DNA of 64,000 nucleotides, from positions 30,506,524 through 30,570,523 of the forward strand of contig NC_134845.1 of the NCBI RefSeq assembly GCF_965363235.1, read 5' to 3'. The notes under the pieces were generated by a model. That model ran no database searches and was not told the DNA's origin. It worked only from the letters and a program-made list of their open reading frames with translations. A program made the translations under genes and the position numbers. This DNA comes from Mytilus galloprovincialis. Its lineage: Eukaryota; Mollusca; Bivalvia; Mytilida; Mytilidae. Of this stretch, positions 1 through 12,700 are shown piece by piece; position 1 is the first letter of the stretch, and every line of letters begins with the position of its first letter.

Positions 1-204
1 GCTTTTAAAATAAGGAAACAATGAACACTAAAGGAATTACTAAATCTTTTCTTCCTATTGTTATCTACAGAAATCTGAGATTATTATTGATTACTAAGTC
101 AATTTAAGAAGCAAGTTACCTATGATATAATTGTTTGAATGACCTAGTATTCTGAAAATTGTTAATGCATCTATTTCACAATAAAACAAACCATGCTCAT
201 GGTG

Positions 205-305
205 TGAATTAAGTCTCTTTGACCTATAATGGTTTACTTTAATAAATTGTGACTTGGATGGACAGTTGTCTAAGTTGGCACTCATATCCAAATCTTCTTA
301 TATCT
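205..305 (+). repeat. SINE-like repeat fragment
   Basis: This is the 3' part of a short interspersed family. Its recognisable core is 'tggtttactttaataaatt', then a 'gagttgtct'-like block (here gacagttgtct), then 'ggcactcat' and 'catcttcttatatct'. The same core recurs near 28.7, 29.4, 29.8, 50.0 and, inverted, 57.8 kb. The family is abundant in mussel DNA as far as I recall. No coding capacity is seen. Confidence 0.6.
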
Positions 306-764
306 ACATACAATTAGATTTTCTTTATTGTCTGGAAAATATTTATGAATTTTCTTTTTTCTGTGTTCAAGACAAACTACTGTAACTCTGTATGACATAT
401 TTTTGTCCTACTGGCACTGATGCATATAGTCCTGATAATAGTCTAATATCATTGTTACAAAGGTTTGGCATAAATGTAAAAAGTGTAACAACAAAAACTT
501 CAGCCGTAATGATTAAACCAAATAAAATGTATAATTTCCAGATTAAAGAAATCCTAAGACACCATTTTAGAGAGAGAGAGATAGAGTTAAACCTAACACT
601 GACCAGAGTGAGGGTAGGACAGGAATTTGAATACCAGGATTATATTGTCCAAATTAGGGTGGTTACATTAAATGAATGTTGAACATTAGAACAATGTAAA
701 AAAATCACTTTATAATGCTAAAAGGAATATCTGTTTCATGTTTGGTATTTTTTGTTTGTTTCAG
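306..764. other. Intron of the thymosin gene; nothing recognised
   Basis: The acceptor 'tttgtttcag' ends this stretch at 764. A 96-codon open frame at 392-682 has no family motif and no splice context, so it is not called. The upstream exons and start codon of the thymosin gene must lie left of the window, because the first exon seen begins in phase 1 and already carries a full repeat. Confidence 0.5.
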
Positions 765-3700
765 CTATTGCTCAGGAGAAGACAGAACAAGAGTTAATGT
801 CTGGTATAGAAGGATTTGATGCTGGTAAATTGAAACCCACTGAAACCCAAGAAAAGAACCCATTACCAGATCCTTCAGGTAAAATACACTGACATTGTGT
901 TAAACTATTGTCAAATAAGGAATATTTTTGTTCATAATCATGTAGTAACTTATATTTGATACATAATATACATGAGTTATCTGCTCTTTATTCATACAAT
1001 GGAAAATTGAAACAACACCTTGTAGGCAATGTCGTGATTAATTAAATTAAAATTTCAGTTTCTCAACAGATTTCATGTCTTTGTGTAATTATTATTTCTT
1101 AACAAGGACAGTATTTGTCAATTTTTGTAATAGAATTGAAAGGAAAATTAAGGAAAATAAAGTAGGTGTATAATGGATTTGTCTTCAATCACTTATATGG
1201 AAAAATTCCCTTAAAGATTATTTTGCTACTGTCTAAATAAGGGTTGAAAATATCCAAATTCTTGTTAAGGTGTTAAAGTGTCTCAAATTTTTTGGACTAA
1301 ATATTTTTTTCCTTTCTTTTTTTTTTGTTTTGAATTTTAACAAACTTTTTATACGTAAATCTTCCTCATTTCTTTGATTAAAATCTTCCCTATTGTGAAT
1401 TGTTACACATATTTCACATGATATAGGTACATTTTAATATAAGGAAGTTGTAACTGATTCCCAAAAAAGTACAATATACAAGTTACAAATCTAATGAACT
1501 CAGTCAACTAGTAAATAATTGTGAAATACTTGAATTTTGTTGCATTCAGATTTTTTTCTTGATAGCCTTATTTTTAACAACAATCATAGTTAGAAATCAC
1601 AAACAGCCATTTATTTCAAAATGCATTTAAATTGATGTAATTTAAAAATTATATTAATAGGTTCTTCATTATAATTTCTGTTTACAACATATTATTTATC
1701 ATTCTTTATTCAGTTTGACCACTATTAATGACAAGTCATTGGTAAAAAGCTTTTCATATTTTTAATGAAGCCCCCAGAGCTAATAGTTCCGGATTAAACT
1801 ATAGGGGCAGACTACAGGAGCTTGTGTGTGTGTTAAAAAAATTTTTTGTTTCTTCTTAAAATTTGATACTTACTCATTTTAATTTAGAAAGAAACTTGAT
1901 TACTAAAGATAGAAAATAACTAAGACACTGAGAGTGGGTTAAAACACGCAAATTAAGACCAAGTCTTTGATAAACTTTGACCATAATCCAAAGAACTATA
2001 TAAGCTGTATAAATATATATGTTCCTCTTATTAAATGAGTTTGGTTTTGTATAGCAAAAAGTTGACTGTTTTCAGTTCTATCAGCAAAACTTCTTTGGTA
2101 AAATTAACAATTTTATAAACTAATACATGTACTTTATTTGTATTTAAATGAAATAGTCCCGTAGAATTTATTGAAATCCTAATCTTCCTTGTATGATACA
2201 ATGGTATTAACTAGAAATCCTCTATTAGAAGTTTGAAGAAATTATATTTCATGATGAGGAAGTAACAGATCTCAAAGGTGCATAGAAACTTAAACTTCTT
2301 ATTATGCAGTTAAGCTGCATTATGCGAACACCCTAGATTTGTGTTCTACCCAATAAATCCTGAAATACTTGCCTTTGTCATTATCTAGCTTGCTACTATG
2401 TTATATATAACTAATTGAACACTTTTTTAATACTTTTTATTCTGGATTACAAAAAATATGACCAGAAAAACCTTAAATGATCGTCGATTTATCCAAAAGT
2501 TTTGAGGTTACACATAGGAAGAAGTGCTCATTAGGAATCCTTGTGTAGTTTATTATGACCTGTGCTTTTGGCCAAGATGTCAAAGAACAATTGTATGAAA
2601 TATTTAATCGCCGAAAATCTCTTAAGACAAGCAGTTTAGATTTCTCAAATGGCAAAAGTCGTAGGAATATTGTTTGTCATCAATACGTAGTACAACTACG
2701 TCAGTAGTCTATTATATAATAAGTTCAACTGTTCATGCTGTTGGCGGCAATTTCAAATTTAATAGAAAAAGAAATTTTCGTATCTTTTCAATTTGGAGGC
2801 AGGTGTGCAAATTAGCGGTGGTCCGAGGTCCGCGACCTTCCACTTTTGCAAGCGGAATTTCGACTAGGATAGTTGCTTTCTAGCTACGCCCGACGTAGTC
2901 ACCTTCCACTTGAAAGAAAATAAGAATTAACTTTGCAAACCTTTTCACCATGTTCACGAAAGTCTCCAATTGAACGAGCTAAAAACTTATTTTTATCATT
3001 ATTATTCATGACAGCGATGTTCATTTTGTTCAACCGCTAGCTTTATACAGAAAATCGCCGACAAATATTGTATAAATTCGAGTAAAATTGTATCTGATTG
3101 ACAAAAACAACATTGTAAATACATAACAATGGGGCCGTGAAGACAAAATTTTACAATATCGGATCCGATTCCGGAAGCGGATAAGGGTAATTCCTGGTTT
3201 GGCGATCAATTACAAAATAAATCCAAACAGGTGAAAAAATACATCTATGCATGGTAAATAAATATAAACACTAGAATTGTAAACCAAAAGATATATGTAA
3301 AAGAAAGAAAAAGCAGAAAAATATTTTATACAGAAACTCAAAATTCTTTTTGACAAATTTTAATTTAAAAATCCAATACAACGTGACAGCTGGGAATAGT
3401 ATCTAAGAATATACATGTTCATGTTCACAGTCTAAATCAGTCATAAATGATGATAATGCATGTGAGATGCTTTTAAAGTGTAAACATATTACTGCAATTT
3501 CGAAGGGTTATTTTTTTTTATCTCAATTTTGAAGGGTCAATTAAAGTAGCTGAAAGTTTCTTTCTTTATTTTCACAAATAATGCAACTATATTATATATA
3601 CCTGAATGTAAGTAAATCATAAGATATATAGGTGGCATCCTTTGGGCCACTCTACCCCCTCCTGTTTAATAACTTGGAAACAGTCGAGCTTCCCACCCCT

Positions 3701-6700
3701 AAACCATATGAGGGGCAGATCCAGGATTTTAGGTTAGGAGGGGCGCAAATATAAATTTTCTCCGAGCAGAGCGAGGCTAAAAAAATTTGAGGTAAAATTA
3801 TCGGAATATTCTTTATTAAGCTGAGAACAACCCATGCTTTGCAAATTTAAGGGCAGTGCACGCCCGCCCCCCTCCGACTAAATCCGCACCTGCATATATT
3901 CAAGTATAGGACAATATAATAAATAAAATGAAATATAGGGGGAGTCCCTGGAGTTACCCCACCCCCTCCTGTTTGAGAACTTAGAAACGGTCGAGATCCA
4001 CACCCCTTAACCATATATATTCATGTTTGTGACAATATGAAAAATCAATGAAATATAGGAAGAGTCGCTGGGGGTCACCCAACCCTCCTGTTTTAGAATT
4101 TAAAAATGGTCGAGATCCCCACCCCTAAACCATATATATTCATGTATGGGACAATATGACATCCCACCCCTTAACCATATATATTCATGTACGGGACAAT
4201 ATAACAATTCAAATGAAAGATAGGGGAGTCCCTTGGGTCACTGTACACCCTCCTGTTTGAGAACTTAGAAATGGTCAAGATCCTCACCCCTTAACCATAT
4301 ATACTCATGTATGGGACAATATAACAAATCAAATGAAATATAGGGGAAGTCCCTGTGGTCACCCCAACCCTCCTGTTTGAGAACTTGGAAACGGTCGAGA
4401 TCCCCACACCAAAACAATATATATTCATATATGGGCCAATATAACTAATTAAATGAAATGTAGGGGAAATCCATAGGGTCACCCTACCCCCAGTGGGGGA
4501 TCCAGAAATTTTCATAAGTGGGGGCCCACTGACTGACCTAAGATCAAGATCCTCACCCCTAAACCATATATACTCATGTATGGGACAATATAACAAATCA
4601 AATGAAATATAGGGGGAGTCCCTGGGGTCACCCTTCCCCTCCTGTTTGAGAACTTGGAAACCAATGAGATCCCCACTCCTAAACCATATATATTTATGTA
4701 TGGGACAATATAACAAATAAAATGAAATTTAGGGGAAGTCCCTAGGGTCACCCTACCCCCAGCGGGGGATCCAGAAATTTTCTTAAGTGGGGGCCCACTG
4801 ACTGACCTAAGATGGGCCCGCTCCCAGATACGCTTCAGTGATTCCCTATATAAGCAACCAATTCTTTTCCCAAAAAGGCCCCCCCCCCCCCCCCTAAATC
4901 CTCTGCCTACCCCTATCTGTTTAAGAACTTGAAAACCGTTGAGATCACCACCCCTAAATTATATATATTCACATGTACGGGACAAAATAAGAAATCATTT
5001 ACATTTACTATGGGCAAGTCGTTAAGACCTCACATTTGATCCCTGTTGTAGTGAACATTTTTCTGATTCGTGTCTCATAACCTTTGTACTATAGAACACA
5101 AATTCAGTTTTCTTTACAGGGAAACTAGTCCATTCATACTATTACATGTTCATACTAAGTCAACTTGAACTTCTAGCATTCAAATAAAACCAAGGTTAAC
5201 TACCAAGTAGAACAACTGCACTCATTGGGAACTTGTACCACTGCAGACTCACCATAAAAAAATATACATTGCGCTTGAAACCTTGATAACATATAAATTA
5301 TTTGCCTTAATAAATAAATCATTAGATAAACATAAATGTACTATATATGAATGTTTAATGTTGAGTCAACTTTGCCACAGCTTTCATAATTACGGTTGTC
5401 TTGGTTTTTGGTTAACTGCCCTCAGCGCTTACAGCGCTTTGATTTTATTTTTTGCAAATCATGATGCAGTTATTCATTCACAAGAAAATCATCCTATAAA
5501 TGAATCTTGAGTCTCAGAAAACAATTTTGCTAGATTTTATTGTTGTTAAAGTTTAAACAATAGACATGTTTTTCTTTTCAACTTTAAATGTGGGGCCACT
5601 TTAAAATTCTCAAATGTTTTATATAAAAGTTCCATTAAATGTGAATGCACTTACAAATTATCTTTCTGTCTTGATGTGCAAGTAATATATTACAATTAAA
5701 ATATTTACACCCTTTAAGTTTTAGTTATCAAAATTATAGTTTGACAAATAGCATACAAACTAGAGGTGTATAAGAATACAACTTTTTAAATAGTAGATAA
5801 GGATGGCGTGATTTTTATATAAATGCATGTCTGGGTGTTTGGTTTGTGCATTTGTTTGTGTTTATGCTATGATTTAATTGATAAATATATATATAATGCA
5901 TACATAATTTATAGGATTGTTTGATCAAAAGATCTTATAGTGTGCAGTGCTAGATATTAAATGTTTCTTGATAACTCCACCCATTAATGTTTTGTATGTT
6001 GTAACCTTGGTGTAGATAGTGTGTCGTGCATGTGTGTGTGTAGCTTTGTTAGTGTCCTAAGAGTTTGAATCTGATCTTAAAGTCGTAGCTAACATAAATA
6101 TTAAATTGAGCACATAAATCAAATAAGGTATAATTTTCTGTTATAAATAATAGCAATCACTGCAGAAAAAGCTGAAAGGTATCGTAAACAGTCTATAGAA
6201 GATTTTAATAAAAAGAAATTGAAACGAGCAAATACAGAAGAGAAAAATACACTACCTGATGCCGATGGTAAAAAGAGCATGTCAATTTAAAATTCTGAAG
6301 TTGTACTTAGTCAGCTGAAATAATTGCATTGCAGGCTATGATAGTTTTAGTTAAAATAAAAGGCTGATGCCAGATATTGCCCTTTTAAATTAAAAGTCAA
6401 ACTATAACGTGGGAATTTTAAGATAAGTGTAGTGGTGAATGTGGTAAAATATCAAATTTCTGCAAAATTTTCTCTGCTTGTTCTGATACAAGTGTTCAGT
6501 TTAGCAATCAGCAATAGGGTACTTGTATAATTGAACAATGTTGTTATTTTTTTTTCTAATATATTACAAATATCAGACCTTAAAGAAATACCTGCAATGT
6601 GGTTTTAGTGTCAGTTTCTAACGACTTTCTTTTCAGACTTCAGTTTAAAACCTTTAAAAAGATATATTAAAATCATTTACTCTGCTAGTATGTACTTCAA

Positions 6701-9700
6701 TGTGAAGTTGAAATAAAAACAACTGAATTTCCTACTTTCTTTCTTCTCACATTTATATTTTAATCTTATCAATGCATGAAATTGAATGCTAAAAAGAAAA
6801 TTGTCCAATATGCATATAGTTATATGACATAATAGTTGAATAAATTCTTCTGACTCAAAATTCAGGTGGGAAAGTATATAGCTAAAGTATTATGGTTATT
6901 GTCCTTATGTTGTGAAATTCTGCAGTATTTCAAAAACTATGATTTATGAATAATAGAGAAAAAAAACTTGGTAAAATAAAACCAAATATTTCAGCAACAT
7001 AGATGATACACCATCTAATTTCTGCAGTTCTGTTTATCCAACGTTTGCTTGCATACAATTATTTATTTACCAGAAATCTCTCTGTAGTGTGTACCAAACT
7101 TTTAAGGGAAATTATTGAATGCAATATTTCTAGTCCCCTACCGATGAAGACCAAGGGGACTTTAGGTTTGCACTCTGTCCGTCTGTCAATTCATCCGTCA
7201 GTCCGGCAAAACAGTTTCCAGACTTTTAATCATGCTTGTAGATATTGATTTGATATTTGGTGTATTGTTTTATCATTACAAGTTCGATTATCACGATTTT
7301 AGCTTTTCTCCTTGTTCAGTTAAAGCCTTTCCCTAGAATAAATTTTTTTATGAAATACTTATTGATTACTAGATTTCTGGTCAAAGGAACATAACTCATT
7401 TTTAGCTTTCCATAGAATTAAATATTTGATGAAATACTTATTAATTACTAGATTTCTGTTCAAAGGGTAGTAACTCATTTTTTAAAAGATTGGTTAAATA
7501 TATTGTATTAAGATAAATGATATTTTGGATTGTTTTCGTTTTCTTTAGTATATTGTTTGAAGAATTAAGTGGTAGGTTTGTTTGTTATTTTATGTAGTTT
7601 ACACTATGACAAATTATAGATCAAGTTAGAATTTTGTTCCATTACAATGAATTGTTAACTGGTAGGGGACTGTATTGCCACAGACTGCTTGTTTAATAAA
7701 TAATAGGTATATTTATAGTGGAATATTATCAACAAATAACACAAAACAATTTATAAAATATATTATACTGTATAATAAAATTGCCTATTTGACTCTTTGA
7801 ATAGCTATATCATATTGTTTATTTTGACAAGTTGGTAGTAAACTTATAAATAAATAATTTCCTTATCAAAGTATGCCTAAAAATTCAATTATTTGTGCAA
7901 TTAGAGTTATCTCTCTTTCCTCTACTTGTGATGATTTTAAGACTGATGGGTCATCTTAGGAGGAAATAATTACATAACTGTATGTTTCATTATAAATGGT
8001 TATTTTGATTGGCTAACAACAATCTCAAGTCTTTTTAAAATTAACTTTCATTTCAAAATGAAACGTAACATTCATGATGACACAAGCTTCCAGAATAAAG
8101 TGCATGTAGGTAAAAGAAAAGATAAAATTGAAATCATGTTTTCATGATGCTTAGAAATAATGTAATTTTAAATATTGAATACTTTGAGTAATTTTATAAA
8201 GGGTTTTAAAAGCATTTTTAGAATGAAGTGCTCCATACAAAATTCAGTTGGGTCAGGGCTTGACCACAATTATTTTCAAAAAGAAGCTTCAATTTTTTAA
8301 TAAAAAAATATTTTGTTTGCACTATGGATAGTTTACTAATTGCATGTTTCAGAGCCTGTGTATGTGTTACAAACTAACCAGAAAGTTTTAACAATTTAAT
8401 TTTGTAGCAATTGAGCAAGAAAAAAGAGAATGTGAAATGAGACACTCTATTGGTGATTTCAATAAATCAAAATTAAGACATTCACAAACTGAAGTGAAGA
8501 ATCCTTTACCGAGCACTGAAGGTAACCATGATCATATGCTTCACTGCTATATCATGGAAAATTTGCTTTGCCACAAACAACAGTAGTTTATTTTCTATTA
8601 ACTTTCATAGAAAAGGTAGACTTTTAATCGCAGAATTCCTCAAGGAAGCTACAGATTTTTTTTTATCAATTATTATATTTTCTTCAATTTTCAAGGTCAA
8701 ATATATTCTTGTTCCATTAAAAATAAATCTTATGATGTCAAAATTAGCAAATAATAAGTTTTCAAAGTTATATTTTGTCTTAGAACTTTTTATTAATTTT
8801 CACAACATTTCAGATATTTAGTTATCTTACAAGAACAATTGATGTTAACTGCCAGGTCTACCTCTTTTATAGTTCTGTTTTACTTAAACTTTCAATGTTT
8901 CTACTTTGTATTTACTGGTTTTATAAATTGTCTACAGCACAATTCTGACTTTAATATACAACAAAGCCTATATATAGATGTATTAATCAAAAATATAATG
9001 AATAAATATATTTCTGTAAGAAGGAATGAAAAGGATTAGGAATGAATTAACAGTATACAATGATTATGTAGTGGTAAAAATTCTAATATTATATTTGCAT
9101 TAAAAAAGTACCATGTGTAAATTAAAAGATCATGGATGAGTGTTTAATTAGGATAGAAAATTCAACTCTTTGACCAAACTTCTATTTATTATGGTGATGA
9201 CTTGCAAGCAGGAAAAAGTGGTACCTAATTTGTGAAAATCAACTTATACAGTTTTCAACCTAGATCTTGAACCTTCAGAAAGATTCAACATTTGTTGAAG
9301 TCGAGCACCTGCTATTATGAACTTGTTTGGAGATATTTTTTAGCTCACCTGGCCCAAAGGGCCATGTGAGATTTTCTCATCACTTTGCGTCCAATCTTCT
9401 CCTCTGAAAATTTTTAACCATTTTCGTAAATCTTAGTAATCTTTTACAAAAATCTTCTCTGAAACTATTGGGCCAAATTAATCCAAACTTGGCCACAATC
9501 ATCTTTGGGGTATATAGTTTTAAAAATGTGTCCGTGACCGGGCCAACCAACCAAAATGGCCGCCATGGCTAAAAATAGAACATAGGGGTAAAATGCAGTT
9601 TTTGGCTTTTAACAAAAAAACCAAAGCATTAAGAGCAAATCTGACAAGGGGGTAAAATTGTTTATCAGGTCAAGATCTATCTGCCCTGAAATTTTCAGAT

Positions 9701-12700
9701 GAATCGGACAACCTGTTGTTGGGTTGCTGCCCCTGAATTGGTAATTTAAAGGAAATTTTGATGTTTTGTTATTATCTTGAATATTTTTATATCTGTTGTG
9801 ATCCATTTTTAAACAAAGCTTAATTACTTATGTAGAAAATTGTTTTGCTATTTCAGTGTTCTTAGCAATTTTACTTTCTGTTTGCAAATCTATAGATATG
9901 GCTTATTTCATAATAATAGTTCTATCATGCACATAACTGTTTTTCTGGTCTCGATCTAGAATATGCATTTATTTTTTTTGGAAATCACCATTCCAATTTA
10001 GAAAAGATTCTTAATCTTTCAGGGTCTGTTAGATATGTATTTCTGTGTTGAACTTTTTTGTTCACTGTTGATATGTTTGTTGTATGTTTATTTCAGGATT
10101 TGAATCTGACACAGTATATTTTTTTATGTTTTTGTCTCTGATTTCTTTTAATAACCATGCTGCATTTACAATGCCATTTAGAGTACTTTTATTTATATAG
10201 GGCAATGTATTTTTTTTTTTTTTTTTTTTTATTTGAGTCACCTTTCTGTATGATTTTAATTGAAAATCTGTAAAGCACTATGGTAGGTTTCCAAAGCACA
10301 GTTTTAAGAGTATCAAATTAAAAGTAAGCTCAAAAGTTACAACTAAAGACATGCAACTATTACACCGTGTATCATCGTACAGCGGATATAGGTACTAACC
10401 AAGCGGACGTGAGCGATTTTGATCTTACATGGTAACGAAAAATCTTTGTTTTGTTCACATAATATCAATGTGTACTTCAATCTAAACATAATTGTTGTTT
10501 TAAGAAATGATTTGGTCATATGTTGATGATTAGAGATGTCTCATTATTTTCCCAAAACAAGAGGGATTACTAAAAGCATGTGCAAATACTTGTAAAAAAG
10601 TTGGCTCTCGTCTCATCCGATATAATTCTATATTCATTGCAACTCTTTTTCTGATAGAAGGTCAATGTGTTTGTGTAATAAGTATATCTGTTTCAATAAT
10701 TGGCATTGAAATCTTTCATACATATGTTATTATTCGATATTTTCTCCCTAAAAAAGCGTTGTGTACGGTGTTAGCTGACCACATAAATCCTTATGTACGG
10801 TGCATAGTTAAGTTGTTGTACACCGTACACAAAAACTTAATTTTCATACTCGTTTATTACCCAAACAGTTTCAAGGAATGAGTAATCACAGGTAGGTTTA
10901 TGATTGGTAACTATTACTGTTGTCCTGTATTAAGTTTCTTTCAGATAAAACATGTAAATGTCTCAACAACTGTATCGAAATTGAAAGTGGGTGTTGACTT
11001 TCACAACTATTTGCGCATGAACAAGTTAATTGTTCTTATTTGAATATCAAAGTTGTTTTATGAATAGGAAAACATCGATGCAAAAATTATTTGGGAGCAG
11101 GAATTTCAAATGTTGAGAAATGTACATTGAATATTGATAAAGCAAAACAAAGATCTTCGTTACCTTGTAAGGTCAAAATCGATCATGCCCGCTTGGTTAG
11201 TACCTATATCTGGTGTACTGATGATACACGGTGTATTAAAAAGTATATATAACCATGGGTTAATTATATTTAAACTTTATAACTTTATAAATGTTTTGAA
11301 ATATGTCTTGTATTGAAACAAAACTGTGTTGGAATTTGAGTAAATCTATGGTATAATCTTCTGAAGCAAGCAGTTTCACATAAGAAATATTTATAGATAA
11401 TTAACCTGATTACAATCAGTTGAAAGTGATTTGGTAGCAGTTGAATTAAAAAGTTATTAAAGTTTTAAAATTATTAACTTTTTTTGGTTAATATACATTT
11501 TCAGACTACAGAGTAAAAGCTAATTCCTTTTAGTATTGAAGACTTAACTTACTAGTGAAGTATTGTGTGTAAGGCCAAACTTAAACTCATATTTTGATGT
11601 GGAATATTTGTACCCTTAGTGTTTTTCCAATGTTTTTAGGACCTCAAATATTAAGTCATTTCCATGTGCAGTATATGTTAACTGTTAATAATTCAAATTA
11701 TGAGAATGATTTACTGAAGTTTTATGTATATTTCTTTTATAGCAATAAATTTGGAGAAACAAGAGGTTGAGAAGATACAGGAGATTGAGGGATTTAAGAA
11801 GGATTCTTTGAAACACACAGAACCAACAGTTAAAAATGTATTACCTGATCAAGACAGTAAGATTCATTATTATCAAAACTAACTTACTACTGTAGTTTCA
11901 TTCACATTCCAAACTACCATTTTTATGCATTGAGGAAAAATGTTATTTTTGTGGATAAAAAAAAGCTGTTGAAAATAGTCAGATCCGACTTATTACTAAT
12001 GAGGACAACTGAAAGTTATTCAAATAATTCTGTTGAGGGTCAATGTCTGCAAAGGCAACTTCACCTCATGGGCTTAATACTATTAAATCATACCCCCTAA
12101 AAAAACTCATACCTCATTTTCAATTTCAGAAAAGAAAAAAATAATCTGTAAGGATTCCTTATTATACCAACATAAAATTAGGTACAGTTCAGTAAAATGA
12201 AATCACTGATTTACTTTTTTCAGCATTGGATGCAGAGAAAAAAGAACAAGAGTTGAAAGATGGAGTGACCAATTTTAACCGCAACAGTCTGAAAAAGACA
12301 ACAACAGAGGAAAAGAATGCATTACCATCATCTCGAGGTTAGTAGAACACTGGTGGATTTAATTTTAATACCCTGACTCTTAAGGCAGGAGAACAATATG
12401 TCATACTTGTTTGCTTGAAATGAAATTTTAAAAGATCAGGCCTTCAATTCACAAAAAAATCTTATAACAAAAATTTCTTGAAGGAATGAAAAATTCAGTA
12501 TACAGGTACTAATGATTAACTTAAGTTATAAGATTTTTTTGTGAAACGCAGACAAAACTCCAATCTCTGATTCCTTTTCTAAAGTGTGTAGCACTCACAA
12601 CCATTATACATTTGAAATGGAGCTTTCTTGATTCTCAGTTATAAAGGTATATACCTTTAGATATAATTCAATATAAACACAATTGGTCAATAAAGTACAC

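Noticed and set aside
392-682. 96-codon open frame on + strand
   Set aside because: It has no motif and no splice context, and it lies in the intron just before a solid thymosin exon. Chance frame in AT-rich DNA.
4291-4751. Overlapping - strand frames with repeated ICYIVPYM-like segments
   Set aside because: The periodicity comes from the ~125-bp DNA tandem repeat in multiple frames. Not a protein repeat gene.
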